A stretch of 64,000 nucleotides of DNA, taken from contig NZ_CP173029.1 of NCBI RefSeq assembly GCF_044772865.1, positions 1,178,001 through 1,242,000 on the forward strand, given 5' to 3'. The notes below the pieces were generated by a model. The model did not search any database. It saw only the letters and a list, made by a program, of their open reading frames with translations, and was not told the origin of the DNA. The stretch's first letter is position 1. Every line of letters begins with the position of its first letter. Shown piece after piece: positions 35,560-43,329 of this stretch. Position numbers and translations under genes: made by a program. Source of the DNA: Algirhabdus cladophorae. Its GTDB lineage: Bacteria; Pseudomonadota; Alphaproteobacteria; Rhodobacterales; Rhodobacteraceae.

Positions 35560-36453
35560 GTGATCAGTTGGGATGATATGCGGATATTTGTGGCTGTCGC
35601 GCGCCTAGAAAGCCTGTCTTCGGCGGCAAAGGCCCTGAAGGTTGATCCAGCAACCGTGGGACGGCGGATCGCCCGGCTGGAGACGGATTTAGGTGGAGCG
35701 CTGTTTGCCAAATCACCACAAGGCTATGCCCTGACGGATTTGGGACAGCGGGTGCAAACCCATGCAGAACAGGCCGAAGGGGCTATGGCGTTGGCGCGCG
35801 AAGAGGCGCAAGGATCCGAGGGTCGCCTGACTGGGCAAATCCGCATTGGGGCACCTGACGGATCGGCCAACTTCCTGTTGCCGCAGGTTTGCGCCGAGAT
35901 TAGTCGCGAAAACCCCGAGCTTGAGATCCAGATTTTGGCCCTGCCAAGGGTTGTGAACCTGTCCAAACGCGAAGCCGATATGGCCGTAACCGTCAGCCCC
36001 CCTGTGGCCGGACGGATGAGTGTGCAAAAAATCGCAGACTATCGCCTACATGTTGCAGCATCGGTGGAATATCTTAATTCCGCACCACCGATCCGCAACG
36101 TGGCCGATCTGCGCGATCATCCGATCGTGGGCTACATCCCAGATATGATCTTTGACAAAGAGTTGGATTACCTCAACGAGATGGGGGTCGAACGTGTGGC
36201 GTTGGCCTCTAATTCAGTGTCGGTGCAATTGAATATGCTGCGCCAAGGTGCAGGGGTTGGGGTGGCCCATGACTTTGCCATGCCGTTGGTGGGAGGCTTG
36301 CAAAAGGTCCTCGCGGACGAGGTTTCACTGACCCGCAGTTTTTATCTGGTGCGCCATGCCAGTGATGCACGGGTCGAGCGTTTGAGCCGATTTGCCCAAC
36401 GTCTGGTCACGGGATTACGCGCGGAGGTTGCAAAACTTGAGGCGCTTGCTTGA
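35560..36453 (+). CDS. LysR-family transcriptional regulator
   Basis: A 297-residue regulator with an N-terminal winged helix (DDMRIFVAVARLESLSSAAKALKVDPATVGRRIARLE) and a periplasmic-binding-like effector domain. The frame opens at 35506; a GTG at 35560 starts the conserved part and has AGGG about nine bases upstream. It is divergent from mmsA with 100 bases between them, so it probably controls mmsA and itself in response to a valine-pathway intermediate. That role is inference from gene order, since no signature for the effector is visible. Confidence 0.88.
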   Translation: MISWDDMRIFVAVARLESLSSAAKALKVDPATVGRRIARLETDLGGALFAKSPQGYALTDLGQRVQTHAEQAEGAMALAREEAQGSEGRLTGQIRIGAPDGSANFLLPQVCAEISRENPELEIQILALPRVVNLSKREADMAVTVSPPVAGRMSVQKIADYRLHVAASVEYLNSAPPIRNVADLRDHPIVGYIPDMIFDKELDYLNEMGVERVALASNSVSVQLNMLRQGAGVGVAHDFAMPLVGGLQKVLADEVSLTRSFYLVRHASDARVERLSRFAQRLVTGLRAEVAKLEALA

Positions 36454-36510
36454 CACAATGTCGCAGCAGATTGCACAGTGGAGCCACGCAAATCAAAAGG
36501 GAGACAGACG

Positions 36511-36945
36511 ATGCTGGTGCAGCAAATCTTGAAATCCAAGGCAGATGATGGCGTGGTCAGTATCACCCCCGAGGCATTGGTGTCAGACGCCGCAGCACTT
36601 TTGTCTGCGCGCAAAATTGGGTCTGTCGTGGTGTCGACAGACGGGCGTGTGGCCTTGGGCATTTTGTCTGAGCGGGACATCGTGCGCGAGATCGGTAAGC
36701 GCGGACATGGCTGCCTGAGCGAACCTGTGTCCAAGATGATGACCACAAATTTGGTCACATGCGACAGTTTCCAAACAGCCGATGCAGTGTTGCACACAAT
36801 GACAGAAGGGCGGTTTCGCCACATGCCTGTGGTTGAAGACGGCCAGATGGTCGGCCTGATCACTTTGGGAGATGTGGTCAAAGCCAGATTAGCGGAACTG
36901 GCGATGGAAAAAGATGCGCTGGAAGGCATGATTATGGGGCATTAA
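36511..36945 (+). CDS. CBS-domain pair protein
   Basis: A 144-residue stand-alone protein with two CBS domains (about residues 10-65 and 75-130), each with the typical VSDAAALLSARKIGSVVV and VLHTMTEGRFRHMPVVEDGQMVGLITLGDVVK patterns. Such CBS pairs bind adenosine nucleotides and act as energy sensors, or regulate partner enzymes. The start MLVQQILKSK at 36511 has AAAGGGAG upstream. It precedes coaD by about 60 bases. No direct partner is evident. Confidence 0.88.
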   Translation: MLVQQILKSKADDGVVSITPEALVSDAAALLSARKIGSVVVSTDGRVALGILSERDIVREIGKRGHGCLSEPVSKMMTTNLVTCDSFQTADAVLHTMTEGRFRHMPVVEDGQMVGLITLGDVVKARLAELAMEKDALEGMIMGH

Positions 36946-37006
36946 CCCCTTGCACCCGTTGCTTTAATGCTGTTGCTTGGCGCGCGACGTCACAGGAAGG
37001 TTGCCG

Positions 37007-37501
37007 ATGCGTGTTGGTCTTTATCCCGGTACATTTGACCCCATAACTCTGGGCCATTTGGACATTATTCGCCGTGCTGCTGCCCTTGTGGACCGGTTGG
37101 TGATCGGTGTTGCGATCAATCGTGACAAAGGCCCTTTGTTTTCACTCGAAGAGAGGGTCGCCTTGCTCGAGGCCGAGATGGAAAGCCTGCGTGCCGAGAC
37201 AGGGATCGAGATCGTGGCCCATCCGTTTGAGAACCTGCTGATCAATTGCGCCCATGATGTGGGGGCAGGGATTATCATTCGCGGCCTTCGTGCGGTTGCG
37301 GATTTTGAGTATGAATACCAAATGGTTGGCATGAACCGTCAGCTGGATGACAGTGTCGAGACCGTCTTTTTGATGGCTGAGGCCCAGCATCAAGCCATCG
37401 CCAGCAAACTGGTCAAAGAGATCGCGCGACTTGAAGGCGATGTCTCAAAATTCGTAACGCCGCCCGTTGAGGCGGCGTTGAAAGATCGTTTCGGAACGTA
37501 A
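37007..37501 (+). CDS. coaD: Phosphopantetheine adenylyltransferase
   Basis: Penultimate step of coenzyme A synthesis: ATP plus 4'-phosphopantetheine to dephospho-CoA. The 164-residue protein begins MRVGLYPGTFDPITLGHLDI (nucleotidyltransferase TxGH motif) and retains RGLRAVADFEYEYQM. The frame opens at 36977; the ATG at 37007 is preferred because AGGAAGG lies just upstream and homologues start MRxGLYPGTFDP. It ends 11 bases before the convergent DUF1127 gene. Confidence 0.96.
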   Translation: MRVGLYPGTFDPITLGHLDIIRRAAALVDRLVIGVAINRDKGPLFSLEERVALLEAEMESLRAETGIEIVAHPFENLLINCAHDVGAGIIIRGLRAVADFEYEYQMVGMNRQLDDSVETVFLMAEAQHQAIASKLVKEIARLEGDVSKFVTPPVEAALKDRFGT

Positions 37502-37512
37502 TAGCGCCGAGG

Positions 37513-37671
37513 TTAGCCGTAGACGGCTTTGGCGGCGATTTTTTTCGCATCACCACGGTATATGTCGAGGTCCAATGCCACGTTCAGGGGCATTGCGCGC
37601 AGTTCAGCAAGGGTGTTGCGGTATTCCATCCACTTTTGGACGGCGGTGGTGAGGGTTGTCAAAATGATCAT
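37513..37671 (-). CDS. Small DUF1127 (YjiS-like) protein, 52 residues
   Basis: A short gene of 53 codons, starting MIILTTLTTAVQKWMEYR and ending AAKAVYG. The central part (TLAELRAMPLNVALDLDIYRGDAKKIA) follows the DUF1127 pattern of a short arginine-containing helix, although the usual LSDxxLxDIGLSR core is diverged. AAGGA stands eight bases before the ATG. A 14-bp palindrome shared with the two gap genes lies 28-41 bases upstream. DUF1127 proteins are often tied to stress, RNA or phosphate/carbon physiology; no function is proven here. Confidence 0.7.
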   Translation of the reverse strand: MIILTTLTTAVQKWMEYRNTLAELRAMPLNVALDLDIYRGDAKKIAAKAVYG

Positions 37672-37698
37672 TGGCCAGTCCTTTCAAATTACTGCTTC

Positions 37699-37712
37699 TG
37701 ATACCGCTAACA
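37699..37712. promoter_or_regulatory. LacI-type palindrome, copy 1 (TGATACCGCTAACA)
   Basis: One mismatch from the perfect copy TGTTACCGCTAACA upstream of gap1 (38977-38990). It lies 28-41 bases upstream of the DUF1127 ATG on the minus strand. Confidence 0.6.
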
Positions 37713-37890
37713 TAGGCATGCTGCGTTGCAGCACAACTGAGTGATTGGTCAAAGCAGCTTTGCACCTGGTGCAATGCTTAAAATTGTCTGAAATGGCCTG
37801 CCAGCATGTGTATGGCTGGCGTATGGCAGCTGAATGGCTGGGGGCCATACAGCCTGCGTTTCGAACGGCTACCGCAATTCGAAAGATAGC

Positions 37891-37905
37891 GGGGGCGCGG
37901 CCCCC
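37891..37905 (-). terminator. Hairpin downstream of gap1
   Basis: GGGGGC (37891-37896) pairs with GCCCCC (37900-37905) about 26 bases after the gap1 stop. No long T-run follows, so efficiency is uncertain. The rest of 37713-37930 shows no gene. Confidence 0.4.
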
Positions 37906-37930
37906 ACACCAAGGTCCCCAAGAAAAAGGC

Positions 37931-38935
37931 CTAGAGGAATTTCGCCATAGCTATGGCGGTATCGGCCATGCGGTTGGAAAAGCCCCATTCGTTGTCATAC
38001 CAGCTGAGGATCCGACACATGTTGCCGTCCATGACTTTGGTTTGATCCGTGGCAAAGATCGATGAATGGGGGTCGTGGTTGAAGTCCATGCTGACCAATT
38101 TGTCGTCGGTCACTGCCAACACACCTTTGAGCGGACCGGATGCCGCCGCAGCGGCCATGGCCTGATTGATTTCCGCCTCGGTTGTGTCGCGGCCTGCTTC
38201 AAATGTCAGATCTACCACGCTGACGTTAGGGGTGGGCACGCGGATGGCGGTGCCGTCGAGCTTGCCATTGAGTTCGGGCAAAACCAGGCCCACGGCTTTG
38301 GCGGCACCTGTGGACGTTGGGATCATCGACAGGGCTGCGGCGCGGGCGCGGTAGAGGTCTTTGTGCATCGTGTCCAGCGTGGGTTGGTCGCCCGTGTAGC
38401 TGTGGATCGTGGTCATAAAGCCGCGTTTGATGCCGATGCTGTCATTGAGCACTTTGGCCACTGGGGCCAAGCAGTTGGTGGTGCAGGACGCGTTGGAGAC
38501 GATCAGGTCATCTGCAGTCAGCACGTCATGGTTCACGCCGTAGACAATTGTTTTGTCCGCGTCTTTGCCGGGGGCTGAGATCAGGACCCGCGAGGATCCG
38601 TTTTCCAGATGGGCCTGACAGGCCTCTTTCGAGGTAAAGATACCGGTACATTCAAAAACGATATCGACATCGGCCCATGGCAAATCAGCCGGGTTGCGGA
38701 TGGCTGTGACGCGGATAGGACCGCGCCCCACATCGATGCTGTCGTCTGAGGTGGTCACGGTTGCAGGAAAGCGGCCATGCACACTGTCAAAACGCAACAA
38801 GTGGGCGTTTGTTTCTACCGGACCGAGGTCGTTGATGGCCACCACGTCTACATCGGTGCGGCCTGATTCAATGATCCCGCGCAATACATTGCGCCCAATC
38901 CGTCCAAATCCGTTGATTGCTACTTTGACGGCCAT
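37931..38935 (-). CDS. gap: Glyceraldehyde-3-phosphate dehydrogenase, paralog 1 (NAD type)
   Basis: Interconverts glyceraldehyde-3-phosphate and 1,3-bisphosphoglycerate. The 334-residue protein starts MAVKVAINGFGRIGR, has the catalytic C151 in SNASCTTNCLAP and the substrate loop YTGDQPTLDTMHKDLYRARAAALSMIPTS. The adenine-ribose-binding region reads VVAINDLGP, keeping the Asp that selects NAD. The ATG at 38935 is preferred over the upstream frame because AAGGA precedes it and homologues begin MAVKVAINGFG. A perfect 14-bp palindrome lies 42-55 bases upstream. It is separated from gap2 by a conserved 47-residue membrane peptide gene. Confidence 0.96.
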   Translation of the reverse strand: MAVKVAINGFGRIGRNVLRGIIESGRTDVDVVAINDLGPVETNAHLLRFDSVHGRFPATVTTSDDSIDVGRGPIRVTAIRNPADLPWADVDIVFECTGIFTSKEACQAHLENGSSRVLISAPGKDADKTIVYGVNHDVLTADDLIVSNASCTTNCLAPVAKVLNDSIGIKRGFMTTIHSYTGDQPTLDTMHKDLYRARAAALSMIPTSTGAAKAVGLVLPELNGKLDGTAIRVPTPNVSVVDLTFEAGRDTTEAEINQAMAAAAASGPLKGVLAVTDDKLVSMDFNHDPHSSIFATDQTKVMDGNMCRILSWYDNEWGFSNRMADTAIAMAKFL

Positions 38936-38976
38936 GTCGACATCCTTTCGGGAAGTTTTCGCGCTACTTGAGAAAC

Positions 38977-38990
38977 TGTTACCGCTAACA
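38977..38990. promoter_or_regulatory. LacI-type palindrome, copy 2 (TGTTACCGCTAACA), upstream of gap1
   Basis: Near-perfect palindrome TGTTA-CCGC-TAACA with a central CpG, 42-55 bases upstream of the gap1 ATG. Related copies lie at 37699-37712, 40370-40383 and 40413-40426. Confidence 0.7.
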
Positions 38991-39074
38991 ACCGAATTTT
39001 CAGGCAAAGGTCAAGGGGCAGGCGCGGGGCTGGCCTGTCAAAATTCTCGCAATTGTGGAAACGGGGGGGGCAGG

Positions 39075-39218
39075 TCAGCGCCAAAAGGCGATATATTCCA
39101 TCAACTCTAAGCCGCGTTGGCCCAGAAAGACCAGGTTGTCCCCCTCCAGAAGGGCAAGGTCCAGAACAATGCCTGCCAGAATTAACCCGCCAAGCCAGAG
39201 TGAAATTTTGGTGGTCAT
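39075..39218 (-). CDS. 47-residue membrane peptide between the two gap genes
   Basis: The frame starts MTTKISLWLGGLILAGIVLDL at 39218 and ends GLELMEYIAFWR. It contains one hydrophobic helix and two short conserved-looking motifs (LFLGQRGLELMEYIAFWR type). Similar tiny proteins beside gap are familiar in Rhodobacterales, but their role is unknown. The ribosome site is weak. Position between two gap paralogs on the same strand suggests cotranscription with gap2. Confidence 0.6.
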   Translation of the reverse strand: MTTKISLWLGGLILAGIVLDLALLEGDNLVFLGQRGLELMEYIAFWR

Positions 39219-39271
39219 GCCTGTCGTCTTACGTCCTGTCGCCGCAAGCTTGGGCCTGCGACCCCAGCGCG

Positions 39272-40276
39272 CTAGTGCATCAATTGGCCCATAACCGCAG
39301 CCATGTCGGCCATGCGGCATGAAAAGCCCCATTCGTTGTCATACCATGCCAGAACCCGCACGGTCCGACCACCCACAACTTTGGTTTGATCCGGCGCAAA
39401 AATCGAAGAATGCGGCGTGTGGTTGAAATCGATACTGACCTTGGCCTCGGGGTCATAGGCCAAAACAGCACCCATATGGCCGTTTGCTGCCTCGGCGACG
39501 ATGGCGTTTACATCCTCGACAGTGACATCTTTTGAGGCCTCAAAGGTAAGATCAACTGCACTGACATTTGGTGTTGGTACGCGCATCGACGTCCCGTCCA
39601 GTTTGCCGGCAAGTTCGGGCAGGACCAAACCCAAAGCTTTGGCAGCACCCGTGGATGTGGGGATCATAGCCATGGCGGCAGCGCGGGCGCGGTAGAGGTC
39701 TTTGTGGCGGCGGTCCAACGCGGGTTGGTCGCCTGTATAGCTGTGGATGGTGGTCATGATACCACGTTCGATCCCGATGGCGTCGTTGAGGACTTTGGCC
39801 AAAGGGGCAAGGCAATTGGTGGTGCAAGATCCGTTGGAGATCATTGTTTCGTCACGGGTCATATCGCGGTGGTTCACCCCGTAGACCACGGTGCGATCGA
39901 CATTCGTAGCAGGGGCCGAGATCAGAACTTTCTTTGCGCCTTGCTCCAGATGTACTTTGGATTTCTCGCCATCGTTGAATTTGCCGGTGCATTCAAGGAC
40001 GATATCACAGCCAGTCCAATCCAGTTCCTTGGGCTCGTAGGTGGAAAACACCTCCATCGGGCCGCGTCCCAGATCCAGCGTGTTTCCGTCAACTTTGACG
40101 TCGCCGTTAAAGCGCCCGTGGACACTGTCGTAGCGCAGCAAGTGGGCGTTAGTTTCAATCGGGCCTGTGGCGTTTATCTTGACCACTTGGACATCGTTGC
40201 GCGCGCTTTCGGCAATATGCGCCAAAGTGCACCGGCCGATGCGGCCAAAGCCATTGATCCCAACAGTGACGGTCAT
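39272..40276 (-). CDS. gap: Glyceraldehyde-3-phosphate dehydrogenase, paralog 2 (possibly NADP-linked)
   Basis: A 334-residue GAPDH starting MTVTVGINGFGRIGR with catalytic C151 in SNGSCTTNCLAP. In the cofactor region it reads VVKINATGP where paralog 1 has VVAINDLGP, so the Asp that binds the adenine ribose of NAD is replaced. This is consistent with NADP use and a gluconeogenic or Calvin-type role, as in GapB enzymes, but remains inference. The open frame extends far upstream; the ATG at 40276 has GAAGGGA seven bases before it. Three related operator-like elements lie 94-150 bases upstream. Confidence 0.93.
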   Translation of the reverse strand: MTVTVGINGFGRIGRCTLAHIAESARNDVQVVKINATGPIETNAHLLRYDSVHGRFNGDVKVDGNTLDLGRGPMEVFSTYEPKELDWTGCDIVLECTGKFNDGEKSKVHLEQGAKKVLISAPATNVDRTVVYGVNHRDMTRDETMISNGSCTTNCLAPLAKVLNDAIGIERGIMTTIHSYTGDQPALDRRHKDLYRARAAAMAMIPTSTGAAKALGLVLPELAGKLDGTSMRVPTPNVSAVDLTFEASKDVTVEDVNAIVAEAANGHMGAVLAYDPEAKVSIDFNHTPHSSIFAPDQTKVVGGRTVRVLAWYDNEWGFSCRMADMAAVMGQLMH

Positions 40277-40369
40277 GATTATGTCCCTTCCACGAAACTC
40301 ACATCTCACTCGGGCGCGGTATATAATTGTGACGTGGCGGAAAAAAGGAAAAAGCGCGACGAAACAGGA

Positions 40370-40426
40370 TGTTAGCGCAAACCGATATCGCCATGGTTGT
40401 GATGGCGCTAACTGTGAGCGGTAACA
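40370..40426. promoter_or_regulatory. Paired LacI-type operators upstream of gap2
   Basis: TGTTAGCGCAAACC (40370-40383) and TGTGAGCGGTAACA (40413-40426) match the gap1 palindrome read on the other strand (TGTTAGCGGTAACA) at 11 and 13 of 14 positions. An additional GCGCTAAC lies at 40405-40412, which with GTTAGCGC at 40371 makes an 8-bp inverted repeat. The arrangement suggests cooperative or looped binding. The remaining gap 40277-40602 shows no gene. Confidence 0.6.
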
Positions 40427-40602
40427 CAGTGTTCTGCTGCGATCCGAGTGGCAGGAAGAGCCGCTATGGCGGGAATCATTAGGGTTATTCGGGTCAGGCG
40501 CCTTGGACGTTTTTGAATATGCGGCCATGACTTTGATCGAAAAATCCGGGGTTGTGGCTGATCTCGGCCCAACCGCCGATACCCTTTGGATGGCCGTTGA
40601 GG

Positions 40603-41316
40603 TTACGCAGGATCTGGTTGATTTTGGACAATCCGGGTGTGCAGACCCAGACTGTGCAATCTTTTTTGCAGCGACGGCTGCTGCAACCAAGCGGCAAAAT
40701 CCAGTGTCGCGGCGTTGGCTTGCGTCGCAACACATAGGGCAAGGTCAATATGCACGTCCATTTGGAGTGGGCAGATGAATTTTGCATGAACCCCGTGTAC
40801 CGGGGCCACATTTGTCAATGGCAAAGCGGCTACTTGCACATCGCCAGATTGCAGGGCGGCCATTGGCCCTCCGCCCGGCATCCATCGCAGCTTTCCTTGT
40901 ATCTTTTGCGCGATGTCCAGTTGAGCCGCGAGCTTGGAAAATTGCGCGCCACTTGTCCCAGAATCCGTGATGGCAATGCTGTCGGCCTGCGCAAGAAAGG
41001 CAGCAATTGCGGCCGGATCTTGCGAGGGCGCAGTGGTGCTGTCACCGCGCATCGCAAGGCACAGGGGCGAATGTCCCAACACTTGCAGACCGTCCTTATT
41101 GCACCGGTTATCATCGACAATTGTTTGGATATACGAGGGGTTAGACAGGGCAATAGACCAATCCGCCCCGGTTTTGACATAGCCCGGCACCTCGGGGTTG
41201 AGCATCAAAGCCACGGCGAACCTATGCCCGGTCTGCGCGATAAAGGACGGGACTATTTCGTCAAACACCTCTTTGAGGGCGACAGGAAGCACGATATTTA
41301 TGGTCTGGGTGTCCAT
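40603..41316 (-). CDS. ModA-like substrate-binding protein without signal peptide
   Basis: A 237-residue type II periplasmic-binding fold. It resembles molybdate/tungstate and related anion binders: DWSIALSNPSYIQ, LCLAMRGDS, AQADSIAITDSGTSGAQF and a two-lobe length. Unlike ModA it has no recognisable signal sequence; translation seems to begin at MDTQTINIVLPVALKEVF, with GAAGAG upstream of tandem ATGs (41319, 41316). It could be a cytoplasmic ligand sensor or a degraded transporter component. No ABC permease or ATPase is nearby. It is the first gene on the gap2 side of the accessory region. Confidence 0.65.
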   Translation of the reverse strand: MDTQTINIVLPVALKEVFDEIVPSFIAQTGHRFAVALMLNPEVPGYVKTGADWSIALSNPSYIQTIVDDNRCNKDGLQVLGHSPLCLAMRGDSTTAPSQDPAAIAAFLAQADSIAITDSGTSGAQFSKLAAQLDIAQKIQGKLRWMPGGGPMAALQSGDVQVAALPLTNVAPVHGVHAKFICPLQMDVHIDLALCVATQANAATLDFAAWLQQPSLQKRLHSLGLHTRIVQNQPDPA

Positions 41317-41529
41317 CATACTCTTCGAGGTTTGTGTGTTGCCTGATCCAGTCTTAGCAGGCCCAATCGCAGTCACCTAGGGATATAGGAAGCTGTTGAA
41401 ATGACACCGGGGGCTGATTTCATCTCAGTTTGAGTGATACAGCGCGAAAGACGAACGGATGCTTAGGCAAGAACGCAATTCCACCAGTCAAATTTCCTCA
41501 GGAATGGATGTTTTCAAACCAACCCGTTT

Positions 41530-41870
41530 TCACTGCTTGGGCCCAGCCGCCTCGCTTGGTTTGTGTCGCACCTTCGCAGGCATGTCTTTGTCGTATACAG
41601 GACGTCTGACACTGCCGGGATGAGCAACCCTACGTCCATACGGCAATCAGAGGCACGGCGGAATATGCGTGTGCGCGCAGAGCAGCAGGCTTGCGTCAAA
41701 CCCCTCAGCTTCCGCGATCACTTCGGATACATTTGCACAGCGCACAGCGATATTTTCTTCAACGCGTTCAAGCCAGTAGGCGGCATCGTTTTTGGCGTTC
41801 TAAGGCACAGGAAAACATCATCAAATACTGTGCGCGTGGGCGGTAAACTTCACGCTTTGGCCCCTCAATT
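41530..41870 (-). pseudogene. Decayed metallophosphoesterase (YfcE-like) fragment
   Basis: Reading the minus strand from about 41870, the segment encodes TRTVFDDVFLC-RTPK, then (after a one-base deletion in an A-run near 41795) NDAAYWLERVEENIAVRCANV, then FDASLLLCAHTHIPPCL, an in-frame TGA, and GRRVAHPGSVRRPVYDKDMP, with the final stop at 41530. These are the C-terminal motifs of calcineurin-like phosphoesterases (CHGTP, GHTHIPR, NPGSVGxPxYD). The N-terminal half is missing, cut off at the hydrolase gene that ends at 41890. Frameshift, internal stop and truncation make it a pseudogene. Confidence 0.7.
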
Positions 41871-41889
41871 GGCGGGGCTATTGTCTGGG

Positions 41890-43329
41890 TTACGCCATAA
41901 ACAGAGGCGTTGATGCAGCGATGGCCCAGGCTAGGATTAATCCTGACCCAAGGCCTGCCCCCATTGGGCCGGTTCGGTTCGAGACCCACATGGCCATGGT
42001 GCCGTAAACGATCCAAAAAAGCACCAGGACTGGAAGAACGGTGAACACCAGTCCAAGTTCGGTGGGGGAGGCGATCATCGCCAGAGTGAAAGCCACCAGA
42101 AAAGGAAGGCGCAAAGCCACGCGCATTAGCACGCCGCGCCCGTGAACAAGAATGCGATCTGCACATCCAAATACAAGTGTTGCAGGAAGTAGTATCAAGG
42201 CAAGGTTCAGTCTTGGTCCCGTGGGCAGAAAGGCTGCACCATAGCGATCCAGGGCAAGGGCGAATACGCCCAATGACCAAACCAGCAACAGCATGTTTGC
42301 GGTAAGGTGGCGTCCAGAAAGCCTTGGTCGGATGCGCAAAGTTAACAAAACCAAGACGCCCCACACCCCAAAGGCAAGCGCAAGAGCGCCAAACCCCGCA
42401 AGGCCGATCAGCGGCAGACCCGTAATCGCCGCACCACCGGCGCCGACTGCCGCTACCGATGCCGCCAGCGCGGCGGAGGGTGTGCTGACAGTGTTTGGCG
42501 CGGCGATGCTGGGCAGCATCGGTACAAGGGCGCGAAACAAGATTAAGATCGACAGCAACAGCGCGGCGATCCATTTTCCTGTCATCACAGGCTGGGCGTC
42601 GGTCCCTAGCCAAGTCGTAATTTCCGATAGGGTCACAGCCGACCACAACACGCCTACATGACCGACCAATGGCGCACTGACGGCGCGGCGAGTGACACCG
42701 TTGGATGCCACTGTCTGGCCTTCGCCAGCGGGGCCAATCTGTTCTAAGGCAGTCAGGGCCACTTCGCGCAATCTGGCCTCGAATGCGCCCGATACGACCA
42801 GCAAGCGTTCCGGATGCGTTGGCGTGACGGCGTCTGAATACATAGAGATCGCCACGACGGCTTGGGTCACGTCCAACTGATCAGCAGCGCGCACAATGAC
42901 GTCCGTTGCCATCGAATGACCGACAAATGAGACGCCTGTCAGCCCTGTGCGGCGCTGGGCCTCGGTTACGACCGAAAGCGTCTGGTCAACCAGATCTTGC
43001 GTGGTGCCTGTCAACGTCTCGATAGCAGGAGACAGTGCCACGCGATGGCGGCCGTGGCCAATAAAATCAAAAGCCACAACAGTATGACCTGCGCGCGCCA
43101 GTGTGAGTGAAATCGCCTCCATCATTTGGCGCGAGCCGCCAAATCCATGGGCCACAACGACAAGCCCACCGGTCGGTTCGGTCGCCCGGTAAAATGTCGC
43201 TGGGGTGTCGTCCAACATGACCCGATCAATGGTTACTGAAGTTCGCGCATTTTCGAGAGAGTAGAGCGACCAGAGGGCAATCACGACGACAAGTGCTGTC
43301 AGAAAATGGAAGAGACGTGGGCGAAACAT
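41890..43329 (-). CDS. Alpha/beta hydrolase with C-terminal multi-helix membrane domain
   Basis: A 479-residue membrane protein starting MFRPRLFHFLTALVVVIALW (TM helix). Residues about 45-285 form an alpha/beta hydrolase with an HGFGG oxyanion loop at 61-65 and the nucleophile S139 in GHSMA. From about residue 295 to the end there are some eight hydrophobic segments. The catalytic acid and His are less clear (VSAPLVGHVG could supply His). The hydrolase plus polytopic membrane tail layout is uncommon and the substrate is unknown, perhaps a lipid. The open frame extends to 43464; the ATG at 43329 fits the hydrophobic leader. Upstream DoxX-like genes are on the same strand but 446 bases away. 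Confidence 0.7.
   Translation of the reverse strand: MFRPRLFHFLTALVVVIALWSLYSLENARTSVTIDRVMLDDTPATFYRATEPTGGLVVVAHGFGGSRQMMEAISLTLARAGHTVVAFDFIGHGRHRVALSPAIETLTGTTQDLVDQTLSVVTEAQRRTGLTGVSFVGHSMATDVIVRAADQLDVTQAVVAISMYSDAVTPTHPERLLVVSGAFEARLREVALTALEQIGPAGEGQTVASNGVTRRAVSAPLVGHVGVLWSAVTLSEITTWLGTDAQPVMTGKWIAALLLSILILFRALVPMLPSIAAPNTVSTPSAALAASVAAVGAGGAAITGLPLIGLAGFGALALAFGVWGVLVLLTLRIRPRLSGRHLTANMLLLVWSLGVFALALDRYGAAFLPTGPRLNLALILLPATLVFGCADRILVHGRGVLMRVALRLPFLVAFTLAMIASPTELGLVFTVLPVLVLFWIVYGTMAMWVSNRTGPMGAGLGSGLILAWAIAASTPLFMA

Noticed and set aside
41768..42646. Long minus-strand frame of 292 codons overlapping the membrane hydrolase gene
   Set aside because: It is a shadow of the true gene in another frame: Cys/Arg/His-rich composition and no domain.
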